64,000 nucleotides of DNA from Eopsaltria australis (taxonomy: Eukaryota; Chordata; Aves; Passeriformes; Petroicidae): contig JAVTVJ010001672.1 of NCBI GenBank assembly GCA_034509425.1, positions 1 through 64,000 on the forward strand. Direction: 5' to 3'. The translations under genes were made by a program, and so were the position numbers. Of the stretch, positions 11,425-22,188 are shown piece by piece. Within the stretch, counting starts at the first letter, position 1; each line of letters begins with the position of its first letter. Below the pieces are notes generated by a model. That model worked only from the letters and a program-made list of their open reading frames with translations, did no database searches and had not been told where the DNA came from.

Positions 11425-13079
11425 GTGCAACCTGTGGAACCAATGAAACTGCAGATAAGACATGTTTATATGTTTAAAATTATTTTAGTACTTGTGCCAA
11501 TGCTCATTTTATGGGCATTAATGTTACCAGGTGGGATTGATTTTGCTTTAGGATTTGGAATGCAGGAAAATCAACTGACCACTCTTCATTCTAGAATGAA
11601 GAGAGAGGTGCAGGCAAAATCACAAGCAATAAAAGGCCCCAGTGCAAATCAGGCCGAAAATTTGATGATTGGACTAATCAGAGACTTTGCCAAAATCAAA
11701 ACACCAGTAGAATAACTGCCTGTCTGCCAATACCAAAAGCAGCAGGAGACCCAATAAACTGGGGAATCATAACGTCAAAATTGCCCAAAATACCAGCCAA
11801 TAAAACAATTGCATGTGAACAGGTACCCGAGTCTAGGCAAGTAGTCAAACACATTTGGAGGGTAGTTAGGGACTGGATGAGGCCTATGAGGAAACAAGAC
11901 TGTCTTTTAAGTCATGGGAGAATAGGAGAAATCATAGAAGACGAGATTGAAGATCCTGATCTTGCGAAATAGCAATGCTTTTTACCACACTATAAAAAGG
12001 TTAAGGAAAATGTCACAGAGACTACCCTTGTATAGAAATGTGGAGCAAAAGATAAGAAAGATCAGACAGAACCCTGGGACAGTGCATGGTCCATGAGTAT
12101 ACTTCAAAAATTCCAGTATATGACCAGCACCCCTTGGTGTCTGAAATGGGAAGGCCCCAAAAATGGCACTGACCCGACAGCCACGAACGTTGCCACTAGC
12201 AGCAGAATGCGGGCAGATGAAGTAAGTTGGTGGACATGTAACAAAACTTATGATTGCACGTCTGATGATGTAGAAATAAAGCAAGTGCCAGCACCGGCAG
12301 TCGCCATGCAGCTTGGTTGTGTCTATAGAAGAATCAAACATAAACAAGATCATATAAATCAGAGGATAATGGTGGGATGTAGTAAAAGTTCAGTCCGCAG
12401 CCCAGAAAAATTTGTTTAGGCCACAAGTGATGGTACCTGGACAACCCATCTGCCTGTCGATGGAAAGGTAAGAGAATTTACTTTAGGTCTCCCTACTTTA
12501 TGCCCAATTTGGAAAAAGTCCCCATTTCATGGAAAACGTGAGCTTTTGCAGATAAGAACACGGCGAGAGATTTCAAATGATGAAAATCAGGATGAAATTT
12601 GGCAAGAACCCTCTAGTGGAGTAAAACTTGAGTGTGCTCTAGAATCTCTGTTCAGCCCTGTAGCAAATTACCAGAACAGAGAAATGATGTACAGACTTAC
12701 TGGTCAAGTAGAAAGGCTAGCAAGGGTTACTGGAGAAGGATTCGAAGAACTAAACATACAATTACAAACTACTACCAAAATGACTTTACAAAATCAACTG
12801 GCCCTAGATATATTACTCCTGAAAGAACATGGAGTGTGTGGATTTTTAAAAGAACAAGTTGATCATTGCTGTGTCCACATCCCAAATGCAACTGTAGATG
12901 TAGAACATGACATTAGTCAGTTAAAACATATAGAACATGAAGCACAAGACGAACGAAAAGACATGACTACAAGCTGGTTAGATAAAGTTTTTAAAGGGTT
13001 GGGATGGAATGTGAGTTCATGGATTAGATCTCTCATCAAAAATGTAATAATCTTATTAGTTATGTTCCTAGTAGTCTAG
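11425..13079 (+). pseudogene. Gammaretrovirus-like env, SU decayed, TM open
   Basis: A start region with a strong hydrophobic signal segment (about 11461-11550) opens a 96-aa frame that stops at 11713-11715. The surface subunit (about 11716-12545) is full of stops. From 12546 to 13079 a 177-aa frame covers the cleavage site (RTRR, about 12552), a heptad-rich helix, the LQNQLALD motif (about 12790), a cysteine motif, a sequon (NAT) and a C-terminal membrane anchor. The cysteine motif is C-X9-CC rather than the usual C-X6-CC. It is a decayed envelope gene. Confidence 0.8.
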
Positions 13080-13335
13080 TTAGTTTACAGCATACTAAAA
13101 AGAGAAATACAGAAGAAAACATCCTGGAACTGAAAAATCATGCGGGCACTGACACGAAGCAAGGCTCCACCACCTGCGTTATCCTCGAATTCCTCAAGTC
13201 GTGATAACATCCAGGACGACGCTAATGACAACCCAAGATTTGAAGATGAACATCAAGTATAAATTCAGAAACAAAGGACTATACTGAGTGAAAGCATTTA
13301 CACCTATAAAGTGAAAATACTTTCAAAGGGGGGAA
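13080..13335 (+). other. 3' untranslated stretch and polypurine tract
   Basis: About 250 bp with no open frame of note lies between env and the LTR. It ends in AAAGGGGGGAA (13325-13335), a textbook polypurine tract that fixes the LTR start. Confidence 0.75.
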
Positions 13336-13815
13336 TGATAGCATAGGGGTTAAAATGATTTTGGGGTTGATGATAGTTTTAGGTTGTGGGATCAATAGGC
13401 ATTGTAGGCCTTAAGGTAGGCCTTAGGTGTTGTTTTGTTCAAGTGTAGTCATGAGAACCGCACCTGTGTGCTTTTTCCGTGACGATTACTTACGACAAGA
13501 TTAATGAAATGATTGCGTAGGAAATATGAGTAGGAATAATAATTCACTTGCAAAAATCCTGAGAAATGTAAGGGGGTAGTAGGAAAGGGGGGCTGAAACT
13601 GATGCTTGAGTGAAAACAATATATCCAATAGAGCAATGTTAAATTAATGATTAACTGATGATTATACGATGGTTATGTACGGAGTAGTATAAAATGTGTT
13701 CATTTTCAAACCCATGGCAGAGCTTGATCTGGGTCCGATGACCCCTGCTCCCAGGGCCCTTTTATTAAAGCACCTATATAATCATTCTGTGGTTATGTGT
13801 TTTCTTACGCTAACA
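13336..13815 (+). repeat. 3' LTR of the gammaretrovirus-like provirus
   Basis: It begins TGATAG right after the polypurine tract. A TATAAAA-like box sits at about 13687 and ATTAAA at about 13764. I end it at CGCTAACA (13815) because the next 40 bp match the LTR end of J at 41793-41835. The end is inferred, since the 5' LTR is not in the window. Confidence 0.7.
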
Positions 13816-13855
13816 GGAGCACTGAATTGGGGAGTACAATTCCTAAACCACAACA
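13816..13855 (+). repeat. Provirus J: 3' end of its 5' LTR
   Basis: These 40 bp (CACTGAATTGGGGAGTA and following) recur at 41793-41835 at the other end of provirus J. The gammaretrovirus-like element seems to have inserted inside this LTR. Confidence 0.6.
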
Positions 13856-13862
13856 GCCTTAT

Positions 13863-13880
13863 TTGGCACCCAGTGTGAGG
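13863..13880 (+). promoter_or_regulatory. Primer binding site of provirus J (decayed lysine type)
   Basis: TGGCACCCAGTGTGAGGC differs from the tRNA-Lys(1,2) PBS by four transitions and lies seven bases past the LTR end, the same spacing as in provirus E. Confidence 0.6.
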
Positions 13881-13955
13881 CATGAAGGGCTGAAATAAAA
13901 GATCAGACCAGAGCGGGTTGGAAACAAATTTGATCTAAGCATTTGTGTATTAGGT

Positions 13956-14087
13956 ATGGAGCCACTGGTCACAATGTTGCTTGGTCTGTTCACATGGGTG
14001 TGGTACCTAACCCTGTATATGTTCCCGTATTGTTGCCTAATAACAAAGGAAAGAAAGCCTTGCAGCAGTGTTAAAATTGGAAGATAA
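13956..14087 (+). pseudogene. Provirus J gag N-terminus
   Basis: A 43-aa frame opens about 75 bp after the PBS and is strongly hydrophobic over residues 4-29, like the first segment of the Gag of A and E. After it the gag sequence is lost until about 18064, because other DNA and provirus L3 intervene. Confidence 0.5.
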
Positions 14088-14415
14088 AAAGCAGATCTTT
14101 AATGAAAGCTTTTAGGTGCACAAAATATGGCATTGCACACATGTGGAATCAGATGTATACAATTTTTATAAGGTTAATTAATTAGTATATATATCAGGCA
14201 CATCCAATAGGAGATTCAGTTGTTCCCTTGAGTCTGCCCCTTGGAATTATTCTTGGGGCTTCTTTGCCTTATTTCTTGTTATGTCTTCTCAGATTCTGGT
14301 TGCAAAACAAAATGTCGTTGTTAAAGGTTCTCTTCTAGAAAATAAGATTAAGTAGAATTTCAGAAATGTGTTAGAGGGTAAGCTTATTATTCTAAAACCT
14401 AAGAGAAAAGGTAGG
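14088..14415. other. AT-rich stretch, no gene seen
   Basis: I see no frame or motif to name. The CAGATCTTTAATGAAAGC stretch near 14090 looks like the transcribed part of an avian LTR on -, so this may be an old LTR piece inside J. Confidence 0.3.
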
Positions 14416-14982
14416 TGTTGTGGGTTGACCCTGGTTAGGTGCCAGGTGCCCACTCAGTCACTCTATCACTCCCTCTCCCACTGGGAGAGGGGAGAGAATA
14501 ATATGGAAAAACTGCCAGGGTAAGATAAGGCAGTTTTATTACAATGGAGAAAAAAATAGAACAAGCAAGCTGAGAGTTGTGCGCGCAAGAGCAGAGGGGA
14601 AAACAATCAATCTCTACCTCCCATCAGTAGCGACGTCTGGAAACTTTCTGGGAAGCAGGGCTTCAGCACACGTGATGGTTGTTCAAGAAGGCAAACAGGG
14701 ATGAGTCCTGAGTGCCTCCTCCTCCTCATTTTCCTTCCCTTATGTATCTGAGCTGATGTCATATGGTATGGAATATCCCTTTGGCTGACTGGGGTCAGCT
14801 GGCCTGCTGGTGTCCCCTCCCAGGATCTTGTCCCCCCCATCCCCTTCAGTGGGGGAAGGAATGTCAGAGGGACAGCACTGCTTGGCAGTAGCCAAAACAC
14901 TGGTCTGTTATCAACGCCAGCTACCAATACAAAGCACAGCACTGTAAGAGTTATGAGCTTTATCCCAGTCAGACCCAATACA
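14416..14982 (-). repeat. LTR of provirus L3
   Basis: On - it starts TGTATTGGGTCTG and ends ACCCACAACA. Its inner edge meets a purine-rich tract. Pieces of the same family form the fold-back at 57649-57963. Confidence 0.85.
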
Positions 14983-15315
14983 ATTCCCACCCCTTATTCC
15001 ATACCATTTGCATCATGCTCAGAAATCCTATATAATCCTTTCCTACTCACATATGCAATTTAAGCTACATCCTTAAACCATCCCCATAACATTAACTACT
15101 ATCTCCTGTCCTTTCACATCCTTCCAGGTGGTCTTCATTTCCAGCAGAACGTGGGGTCAGGACAGGAGGAATAGTAAACTTGATGGTCGAGTACTGGCAC
15201 CATCCCTGTTCATTGTGGCCTTTTTCTTGCTCCTCGCCGAAATTCGTTCTTCGTCAGCTCATGTCCCTTCTGCTACTTACATCCTGCAACATACAACTTC
15301 CAACATAGAATATTC
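14983..15315 (-). other. 3' untranslated region of L3
   Basis: About 330 bp between the integrase stop and the LTR hold no supported gene. The LTR-side end is the polypurine tract. Confidence 0.6.
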
Positions 15316-17990
15316 CTACCCCAAGGTTAAATCACCTTGGGGTACACATTGGGTCTCCCCATCCTCCTGCATTACCCACCAAGTGCACCCAGGTCCTTGG
15401 GCAAAGACAATCCCACTAATGGGGGAGCAACCCACACTGACTTCCCCAGCCACTTTCCTATGTGTAGTGCAGGAACCTTGTCTCCCTCCACAGTGTCTAA
15501 GGGCTTAGTTTGGGCGGGACCAGGGCGTTTAACAGATCCCGTAAGACTGACAAGCCAAGTGGCTTCTGCCAAGTTCACATCCCAATGCTTCCATGTCCCA
15601 TTACCTAGTACCCGTAGCATCGTTTTTAACAGTCCGTTATATATTTCAATCTTCCCAGCGGCCTGTGGGTGAATATGATATATCCACTTAATGCCATGCC
15701 TCTTTGCCCAGGAGTTAATAAGATTATTTCAAAAATGAGTCCCATTGTCTGACTCAATTCTATCTGGGGTTCCATGTCGCCACAAAATGTGTCTTTCAAG
15801 ACCTGAAATTGTGTTCTGAGCCGTGGCGTGGTTTACTGGGTACGTTTCCAGCCAGCCAGTTGTGGCCTCCACCATGGTGAGGATGTAACTCTTGCCTTGG
15901 CGTTTTTGTGGCAATGGCCCAATGTAATCAATTTGCCATGCTTCACCATACTGGAACCCCAGCCACCGCCCTCCATTCCAAGGAGGCTTCACTCGTATGG
16001 CTCGCTTGATGGCAGTGCATGATTCACACTGATGAATAACCTGTGTGATGGCCTCCATGGTCAGATCCACCCCTCGATCACGAGCCCATCTGTATGTTGC
16101 ATCCCTTCCAAGATGCCCTGATGCTTTGTGGGCCCATTGAGCTATAAATAGCTCACCCTTTCTCTCCCAATCTAGGTCCACCTGAGCTATTCCAATTTTG
16201 GTGGCCTTATCTACCCATTCATTGTTTTAATGCTCCTCTGTTGCATGACTTCTGGGCACATGGGCATCTACATGGCGTACTTTCAGAGTCATGTTTTCTA
16301 CCCGTGCAGCAATGTCCTGCCATAATGCAGCAGCCCAGATGGGTTTTCCCCTGCGCTGCCAGTTGGTTTTCTTCCACTGCTGCAGCCATCCCCATAGGGC
16401 ATTAGCCACCATCCAGGAGTCAGTATAGAGATAGAGTATGGGCCACTTTTCTCTCTCAGCAATCTCTAGGGCTAATTGGATGGCTTTCACCTCTGCAACC
16501 TGGCTTGATTCACCTTCCCCTTCAGCGGCCGCAATGAATTGTTGTGTGGGGCTCCACACAGCAGCTTTCCACCTCCGATGGTTTCCTATCACTCGGCAGG
16601 ATCCATCAGTAAATAAAGCATATTTTCTTTCATTTTCTGGTAACTCGTTATATGGTGGTGCTTCTTGTGCACGAGTCACCTTCTCAGACAGTGCTCCAAA
16701 ATCTCTGGCTTCTGGCCAAGTCAAAATCTCTTCTAGGATTCCTTGGAAGTTGGGTTTTCCCATTCGGGCTCGTTGTGTAATTAAGGCCACCCACTTACTC
16801 CATGTAGCACTGGTTGCATGATGCATGGAGGGAATGTTTCCTTTGAACATCCAGTGTAGGATGGGCAATTGTGGCGCCAAGAGGAGACATGCTTCTGTCC
16901 CAACAACTTCTGAGGCAACTCGAACCCCCTCATAAGCTGCTAGTATTTCTTTTTCAGTTGGAGTATAGTGGGCTTCAGATCCTCGATAACTCCTGCTCCA
17001 GAATCCTAATGGCCGACCTCGGGTTTCTCCTGCGGTCCTCTGCCAGAGGCTCCAGGTGAGGCCCTGCTCCCCAGATGCAGTGTAGAGTATATTTTGCACA
17101 TCTGGTCCTGTCCAAACAGGCCCAAGAGCCACCGCACGAGCTATTTCCTGTTTGATTTGCTCAAAGGCCTGTTGTTGCTCAGGGCCCCACTCGAAGTCAT
17201 TCTTCTTCTGGGTCACTTGATAGAGGAGGCCCACAAGTTGACTATAGCCTGGAATGTGCATTCTCCAGAATCCTACAAGGCCCAGGAAAGCTTGTGTTTC
17301 CTTCTTATTAGCTGGTGGAGACATATTTGCAATTTTGTCAACCACCTCTGTAGGCACATGACGGCGCCCATCCTGCCATTTTATTCCCAGGAACTGGATC
17401 ACCTGTGCAGGTCCCTTCACCTTACTTTGTTTTATGGCAAGACCAGCTTTCAGAAGAATTTGGATTATTTTCTTCCCTTTCTCAAAAACTTCTCCTGCTG
17501 TATCACCCCACACAATGATATCATCAATATATTGCAGGTGTTCCGGAGCTCCACCCTGTTTCAGGGCAGCCTGGATCAGGCCATGGCAGATGGTGGGACT
17601 GTGTTTCCACCCCTGGTGCAGTTGGTTCCAGGTGTACTGGACAACCCTCCAAGTGAAAGCAAATTGTGGCCTGCGCTCTGCCACCAGAGGGACTGAGAAA
17701 AATGCTTTTGTTATGTCAATCTTGGCATACCATTTGGCTGCTTTTGACTCTAGCTCATATTGGAGGTCCAACATGTCTGGTACGGCAGCACTTAAAGGTG
17801 GTGTGACTTCATTCAGGCCCCAATAGTCTACTGTCAGCCGCCATTCCCCATTTGACTTCCATGCTGGCCATATGGGGCTGTTGAAGGGTGAGCGGGTCCT
17901 GCTGATAAATCTTTGGCTCTCCAGTTGACAAATTAGTTCATGGATAGGAGTCACGGAGTCTCGGTTGGTACGATACTGCCTCCGGTGCAC
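15316..17990 (-). pseudogene. Provirus L3 pol (RT, RNase H, integrase), the best kept of its kind here
   Basis: A 587-aa frame (17990-16227) runs from the RT fingers through catalytic YIDD, thumb and connection to an RNase H with all four acidic motifs (FTDGSC, AEVKAIQ, YTDSW, VRHVDAH), ending at a TAA. The integrase zinc finger (HKASGH, CESC) and core follow in a 150-aa frame (16181-15729) with D in IDYIG and D in ESDNG. The last part keeps the glutamate (GKIEIYNG) and ends at a TAG at 15316-15318. Only a few stops interrupt it. No env follows. Confidence 0.9.
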
Positions 17991-18063
17991 TGTCCTGGTA
18001 GCTTAATACCAGGAACTCTATAACCATGTATTTAAGGTCTACAAAGCTTCAAATATATGAGAA

Positions 18064-19915
18064 ATGTTTAAAAAGCAAAAAATCTTTAGGCATCACTATG
18101 TGCTCCTTACTGTGTTCTTTTTCAGAGGAAGGAGAGGGATTAGGATTGCTTTGTTGCTGTACTGTATGATAACAGTTTATTACACGATAATATCAAGGAC
18201 AATGAGGGTCATTTGGGATGTGTATTCAGTGTCACTCTCCTGCCATCACCCTGAGTGCTACCTCTGGGAGTCCATTAATAATCGTACCCAGTCTATGGGA
18301 GAAAGAGGGGAGGATGATTTTCCTTAGTCTTTCACCCCCTTTTCCTCCTTCCGGCCTGTAACAACAGCTTTTCAGAATTTTGAATTCCATTTGGATGTTA
18401 AAGAAAGCATGTTCTTGTTGCTAAGTCTGCCAGGTCTCCTCAGTGCAGTCCACACCATGTTTAGAGTCAAGAAAGAGATTTGTAAGGTCATTCAGAGATC
18501 TGCCCAGAGGGCAGATAGTAATGAGTGGAATGGAATGTGGGAGAAAATGGGCCGTTTTGGGGGGAAATTCTCTGCTCCAATGGTTTGGAAGTTCACCCAT
18601 GAACAACTATAGGACCCTGATAAAGTGACAGAATATTTTCTAGGAGAATGCTGTGGCAACTCCAGAGAGGAGAAACTTATTCCAGTGTGTTGGGCCCTGG
18701 CTGCTCTTTACTGGACACAGTTCAATACTAGACAGCACCCTCAGGGGGAGGAGGATAAAAGCAGAGCAACAGGCACTGTGGCCACTCAAACTGCAGCTGA
18801 ACTAGAGGAACAACCCATGCTGGAGGCAGTCACCAGTATACAGAAGAAGAAATCCAAGACAAAATCAGTTCACGTAGTGAGGGATGAAGAGGAAGCAGGG
18901 CCCTCACAACAGGAGGAAGAGGCAGCGACAGAGATAATAATCTGATCCCTGTCCCCAGGTGAGCTTAGAGATATGTGAAAAGATTTCAGCCGCCAGTCAG
19001 GTGAGCCCCTGGTGACTTGGCTGTGTCGATGCTGGGATATCGCAGCCCATGATATGAAACTAGATGGCAGTGAAGCCAAGCAACTGGGATCCCAGTCCCG
19101 AAATGGGGGCATTGACAAGGTGATTGGGAAGATGACAGAAACTCAGCCTCTGGAGGCAACTCCTGTCAAGCGGGAGGGAAAAGCGTTCTCTCAAGGATGA
19201 TCTAGTAGTGCGTCTAAGCAGGTGGAACACCATGGAGAAAGGTATCCCTTACCTGAGAGAATTAGCTGTGCTGGAAGTAATCTACAGGGATTCAATTAAT
19301 GAACAGGCTCCTGTAGATCCAGATGAGGTCCAATATATACAGTCCATGTATCTGAAGTTTGTATGGAGCACACCATTGTCATATGCCAACTCATTGGCAT
19401 TGATGTTGATGAAAGAAGCAGAACAAACAGTGCTTCAGGTGACTACCTGACTCTAGCAATATGAAGATCATATCTTTTTCCTCCACACTGACTGTCCAAG
19501 ACTGTCCAAGACTGTCCAAGACTGCAGACTAATTCAAAAGACTTGAGCAAGTTAGAGAGGAAATGTCCCATGCCCCACTAGTATGGACCAGAGTCTGTTC
19601 TATTGGGAACAAGCACCCACCTGCTCGAGAGAGAGGGTATGCACCATGAAGAAACCTATGGTTTTACCTGTATGACCATGGAGAAGACATGAGGAAGTGG
19701 GATGGAAAGCCCACCTCTGCCCTAGCAGCACAGGTACATGAACTAAAAGGAAGGACAACCACCACAAGGAAATTCTTCAGTTTCTAGTGGGCAAGTCCTC
19801 AGATGGAATAGAAGGGCTGATGTTACTTCTCATCCTCTTGAAGGTACCTCTAGCTCATCATATTTACCGTAAGTGAGGAACAAGTACTATGACCAGACCT
19901 AGAGGAGCCCTGCCT
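18064..19915 (+). pseudogene. Provirus J Gag-like gene, decayed
   Basis: The 18064-18327 frame has a hydrophobic segment (GIRIALLLYC and on) and then a sequon (NRT), as in A and E. The 18391-18612 frame has the last hydrophobic segment (FLLLSLPGLL) and a tryptophan-rich block (WNGMWEKMG) matching WCGVWEDMG of E. A lysine/glutamate-rich linker (18625-18945) and Gag C-terminal blocks (LRDM, VTWLCRCWD, LRELAVLEVIY) follow to 19450, then a degraded FTCMTMEK block. A TAG at about 19899 before RSPA marks the gag/pol boundary. Many stops are present. Confidence 0.75.
19486..19522 (+). repeat. 10-bp tandem repeat
   Basis: Three copies of ACTGTCCAAG sit in the decayed gag end of provirus J. Confidence 0.8.
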
Positions 19916-20063
19916 CCAGCCAGGTGGAGTAAAAGGACAATTGGATCTATTGTACTGTGTGGATCTAATGGCCTGGCACATCAGACCCACAAGAGTATAA
20001 GGCTTTAGTTGACACCGGTGTACAATGTACCCTGATGCCATAAAAATATGTAGAGGCATGTGT

Positions 20064-20567
20064 GAACCGAAATATATGCAGGTAACCAAGAAGGCCAAAA
20101 TCCTCAGCTGAAGTGTAAAGAGTAGCTTTATCCCATCACCATGCTGGCAAAATGGGGACACATACAGTGCTAAGCTTAGTCCATCTTAGCAGGGGAAAAA
20201 AGTGCACACGACAGGCCTGTGCCCTGCCTTACATATCAAAGGGCCTGGAGCATGTACAGTCCTTCACCAGGCTGTGTTTTTGCTGTCCCCAAACTCTCTT
20301 ATCTCCCTTCCCCCCCCCCACAAGGAAGCCCAAGCCTATGAAAAAAATGCTTTAAAGTATTTAACAACATCCTGTTATCTTCTTTCAGAGATTTCCATTT
20401 CTTTCAGAGGACAGAAAACAACCCAAAGCAAACACAAATATGTGCAATTTCCACACTGAGTATTTATGGCATCTCCCAAGTGCAAAGTTGGTCTTTCAGC
20501 AGAAACAATTGTAAAAACAATTTATTTTCTTTCCCCTCACCAATCTTCCATTTTCCTCCCCACAGGG
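20064..20567. other. Unidentified 0.5-kb insert in J protease
   Basis: Compared with A and E, the protease is interrupted between the HV and AES residues. The insert has no long frame, a C9 run near 20310 and an AT-rich right half. I found no clear terminal repeat or target duplication. Confidence 0.5.
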
Positions 20568-20727
20568 CAGAATCCATCTCTGTTTCTGGGCTGGCAGGGG
20601 GATTCCAACAGCTGACTGTACTGGAAGCTGAAGTGAGCCTGACCCAGGACAAATGCAAAAACACCCCATTGTGACTGGTCCAGAGGCCCTGTGTATCCTT
20701 TGCACAGATTACCTGAGGAGATGGTAT

Positions 20728-21244
20728 TGCCTTTTTCCCAACCTGGAAATGAAATTTGAGACAATTTTAGTAAGGAGGTAATATAAAAGTGGATCTTTAC
20801 TTCAAGTCCTTCAGGGGCAGTTATGGAAAGATGTTCACAAAAGCCCACCCCCCCCAGGGGTGAGTACATTTTTATAGGTTTTAGGAAATTAGCATAATTG
20901 ATTAAAAGCACCAATTAGGAGGACAAGTGGTGATGCAATTTCCCCCCGGTCAAGCTCCTTTGCTGGAGTCCCCTCCTCAGCACTAGCTGTGCTTTATCCA
21001 TGAAAATGCATCTCGAAGAGTTGTTCTTGGCCTTGGTTCACAGGAAGAACCAAGATAGCATTGGGTCCTTGTACCCCCCAGGGCTTGAAGCTCTGGAATT
21101 TGTTTTGTCTTTCTGCCTAGGGAAAGGCCATGGGAAATTACTGGGAAAACTAGTCACTAATACAATAGGGTGCAAAGCTACAAATATATTTGCGAAGAAT
21201 ACAGAGAACATAGAAAAAAAAAGGCAAACCCCAAAGCGGCATCA
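20728..21244. mobile_element. Probable solo LTR in J pol
   Basis: The host reads TGGTAT on the left and GGCTAT on the right of the insert, a worn 6-bp target duplication. The insert runs from TGCC to about ATCA. It has no gene. Ends are approximate. Confidence 0.5.
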
Positions 21245-22188
21245 GGGCTATTTCAAGGACCCAAAGGGGCATCATTGGGATTTTGGGATAGCTGCTGTGG
21301 AAACAGTGGAAATGAAACAGCTGAACACCTTGCCTGGTCTTTCAGAGGACCCTTCTGCTGTGGGACTGAAGAGGTTTGAAGAACAACAGGTACCCATCAC
21401 TAAGACAACAGTGCACCAAGAGCAATACTGCACTGTGACTCCGTGATTCCTATGCATAAGATGATTCATGAACTGGAGAGTCAGGGAGTGGTCAGCAAGA
21501 CTCGCTCACCTTTAATAGTCCTCTATGGCCAGTGTGTAAGCCCAATGGAGAGTGAAGACTGACAGCGGATTATCATGACCAGAAGGGAGTCACATCATCA
21601 CTGAGTGCTGCTGTGCCAGACATGCTGGAACTTCAGTATGAACTGGAGTCCAAGGCAGCAAACTGGTGCCACCATCAGCATTACTAATGCCTTTTTCTGC
21701 ATTCCTCTAGCAGGAGAGTGCAGGCCACAGTTTGCCTTCACCTGGGCGGGGGGGGCATCTAGTATACCTGGAACCGACTACCCCAGGGGTGGAAACAGAT
21801 ACCCACCATTTACCATGGACTGGTCCAGACTGCACTGGAAAAGGGTGAGGCTCCAGAACACTTGCAACATATTGATGACATCATTGTGTGGGGCAACACA
21901 GCACAAAAAGTTGTTGAGAAAGGGGAGAAGATATTCCAGATTCTGCTGAAGGCCAGTTTGGCCCTAAAGCAAAGTAAGGTCAAGGGACCAGCCCTGAAAA
22001 TTCAGTTCCTAGGAGTAAAATGGCAAGAGGGACATCATCAGATTCCAATGGACGTGATCAACAAAATAGCAGTGATGCCCCCACCAATCAGCAAGAAGGA
22101 AACACAGGCTTTCCTAGGCACTGTGGGTTTTGGAGAACGCATATTCCAGAATACGGTCATATTTTAAGCCCTTTCTATCATGTGACAT

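Larger units (their letters stand above)
1..13815 (+). mobile_element. Gammaretrovirus-like provirus, 5' end outside window
   Basis: Gag zinc knuckle, protease, RT/RNase H/integrase, Env and a 3' LTR follow in retroviral order on +. The element is interrupted by a solo LTR (821-1392) and by complete provirus A (4207-11379). The integrase C-terminal frame stops at the A insertion and picks up on its far side (11385 onward), so both halves are one provirus. The pol motifs (YVDD, single long pol frame) and the Env TM type point to the gamma group. The 5' LTR and most of gag lie left of the window. Confidence 0.85.
14416..18004 (-). mobile_element. 5'-truncated ERVL-like provirus 'L3'
   Basis: A 3' LTR, polypurine tract (14983-15000) and pol from the RT fingers to the integrase end follow on -. 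Gag, PBS and the 5' LTR are missing. The break at about 18004 lies a few codons before the RT fingers, and provirus J gag sequence follows on +. Either L3 inserted into J and lost its 5' part, or a deletion joined them. Confidence 0.8.
19916..22188 (+). pseudogene. Provirus J protease and RT (fingers to thumb), decayed
   Basis: The protease motif reads DTGVQCT at about 20010 and its second half continues at 20568-20727 (TVLEAEVSLT). RT resumes at about 21245 and includes FKDPKG, the fingers, catalytic YIDD near 21870 (HIDD here) and the thumb up to SPFYHVT (22188). Two inserts of about 500 bp cut it, and stops are frequent. Pol breaks off at CR1#1 and continues, inverted, at 27480. Confidence 0.85.

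Noticed and set aside
20064..20567. Intron-like insert (GT near the left edge, pyrimidine tract and CAG at the right edge)
   Set aside because: Removing it as an intron does not restore the protease codons as well as removing it as an insertion; a chance splice-like end is likelier.
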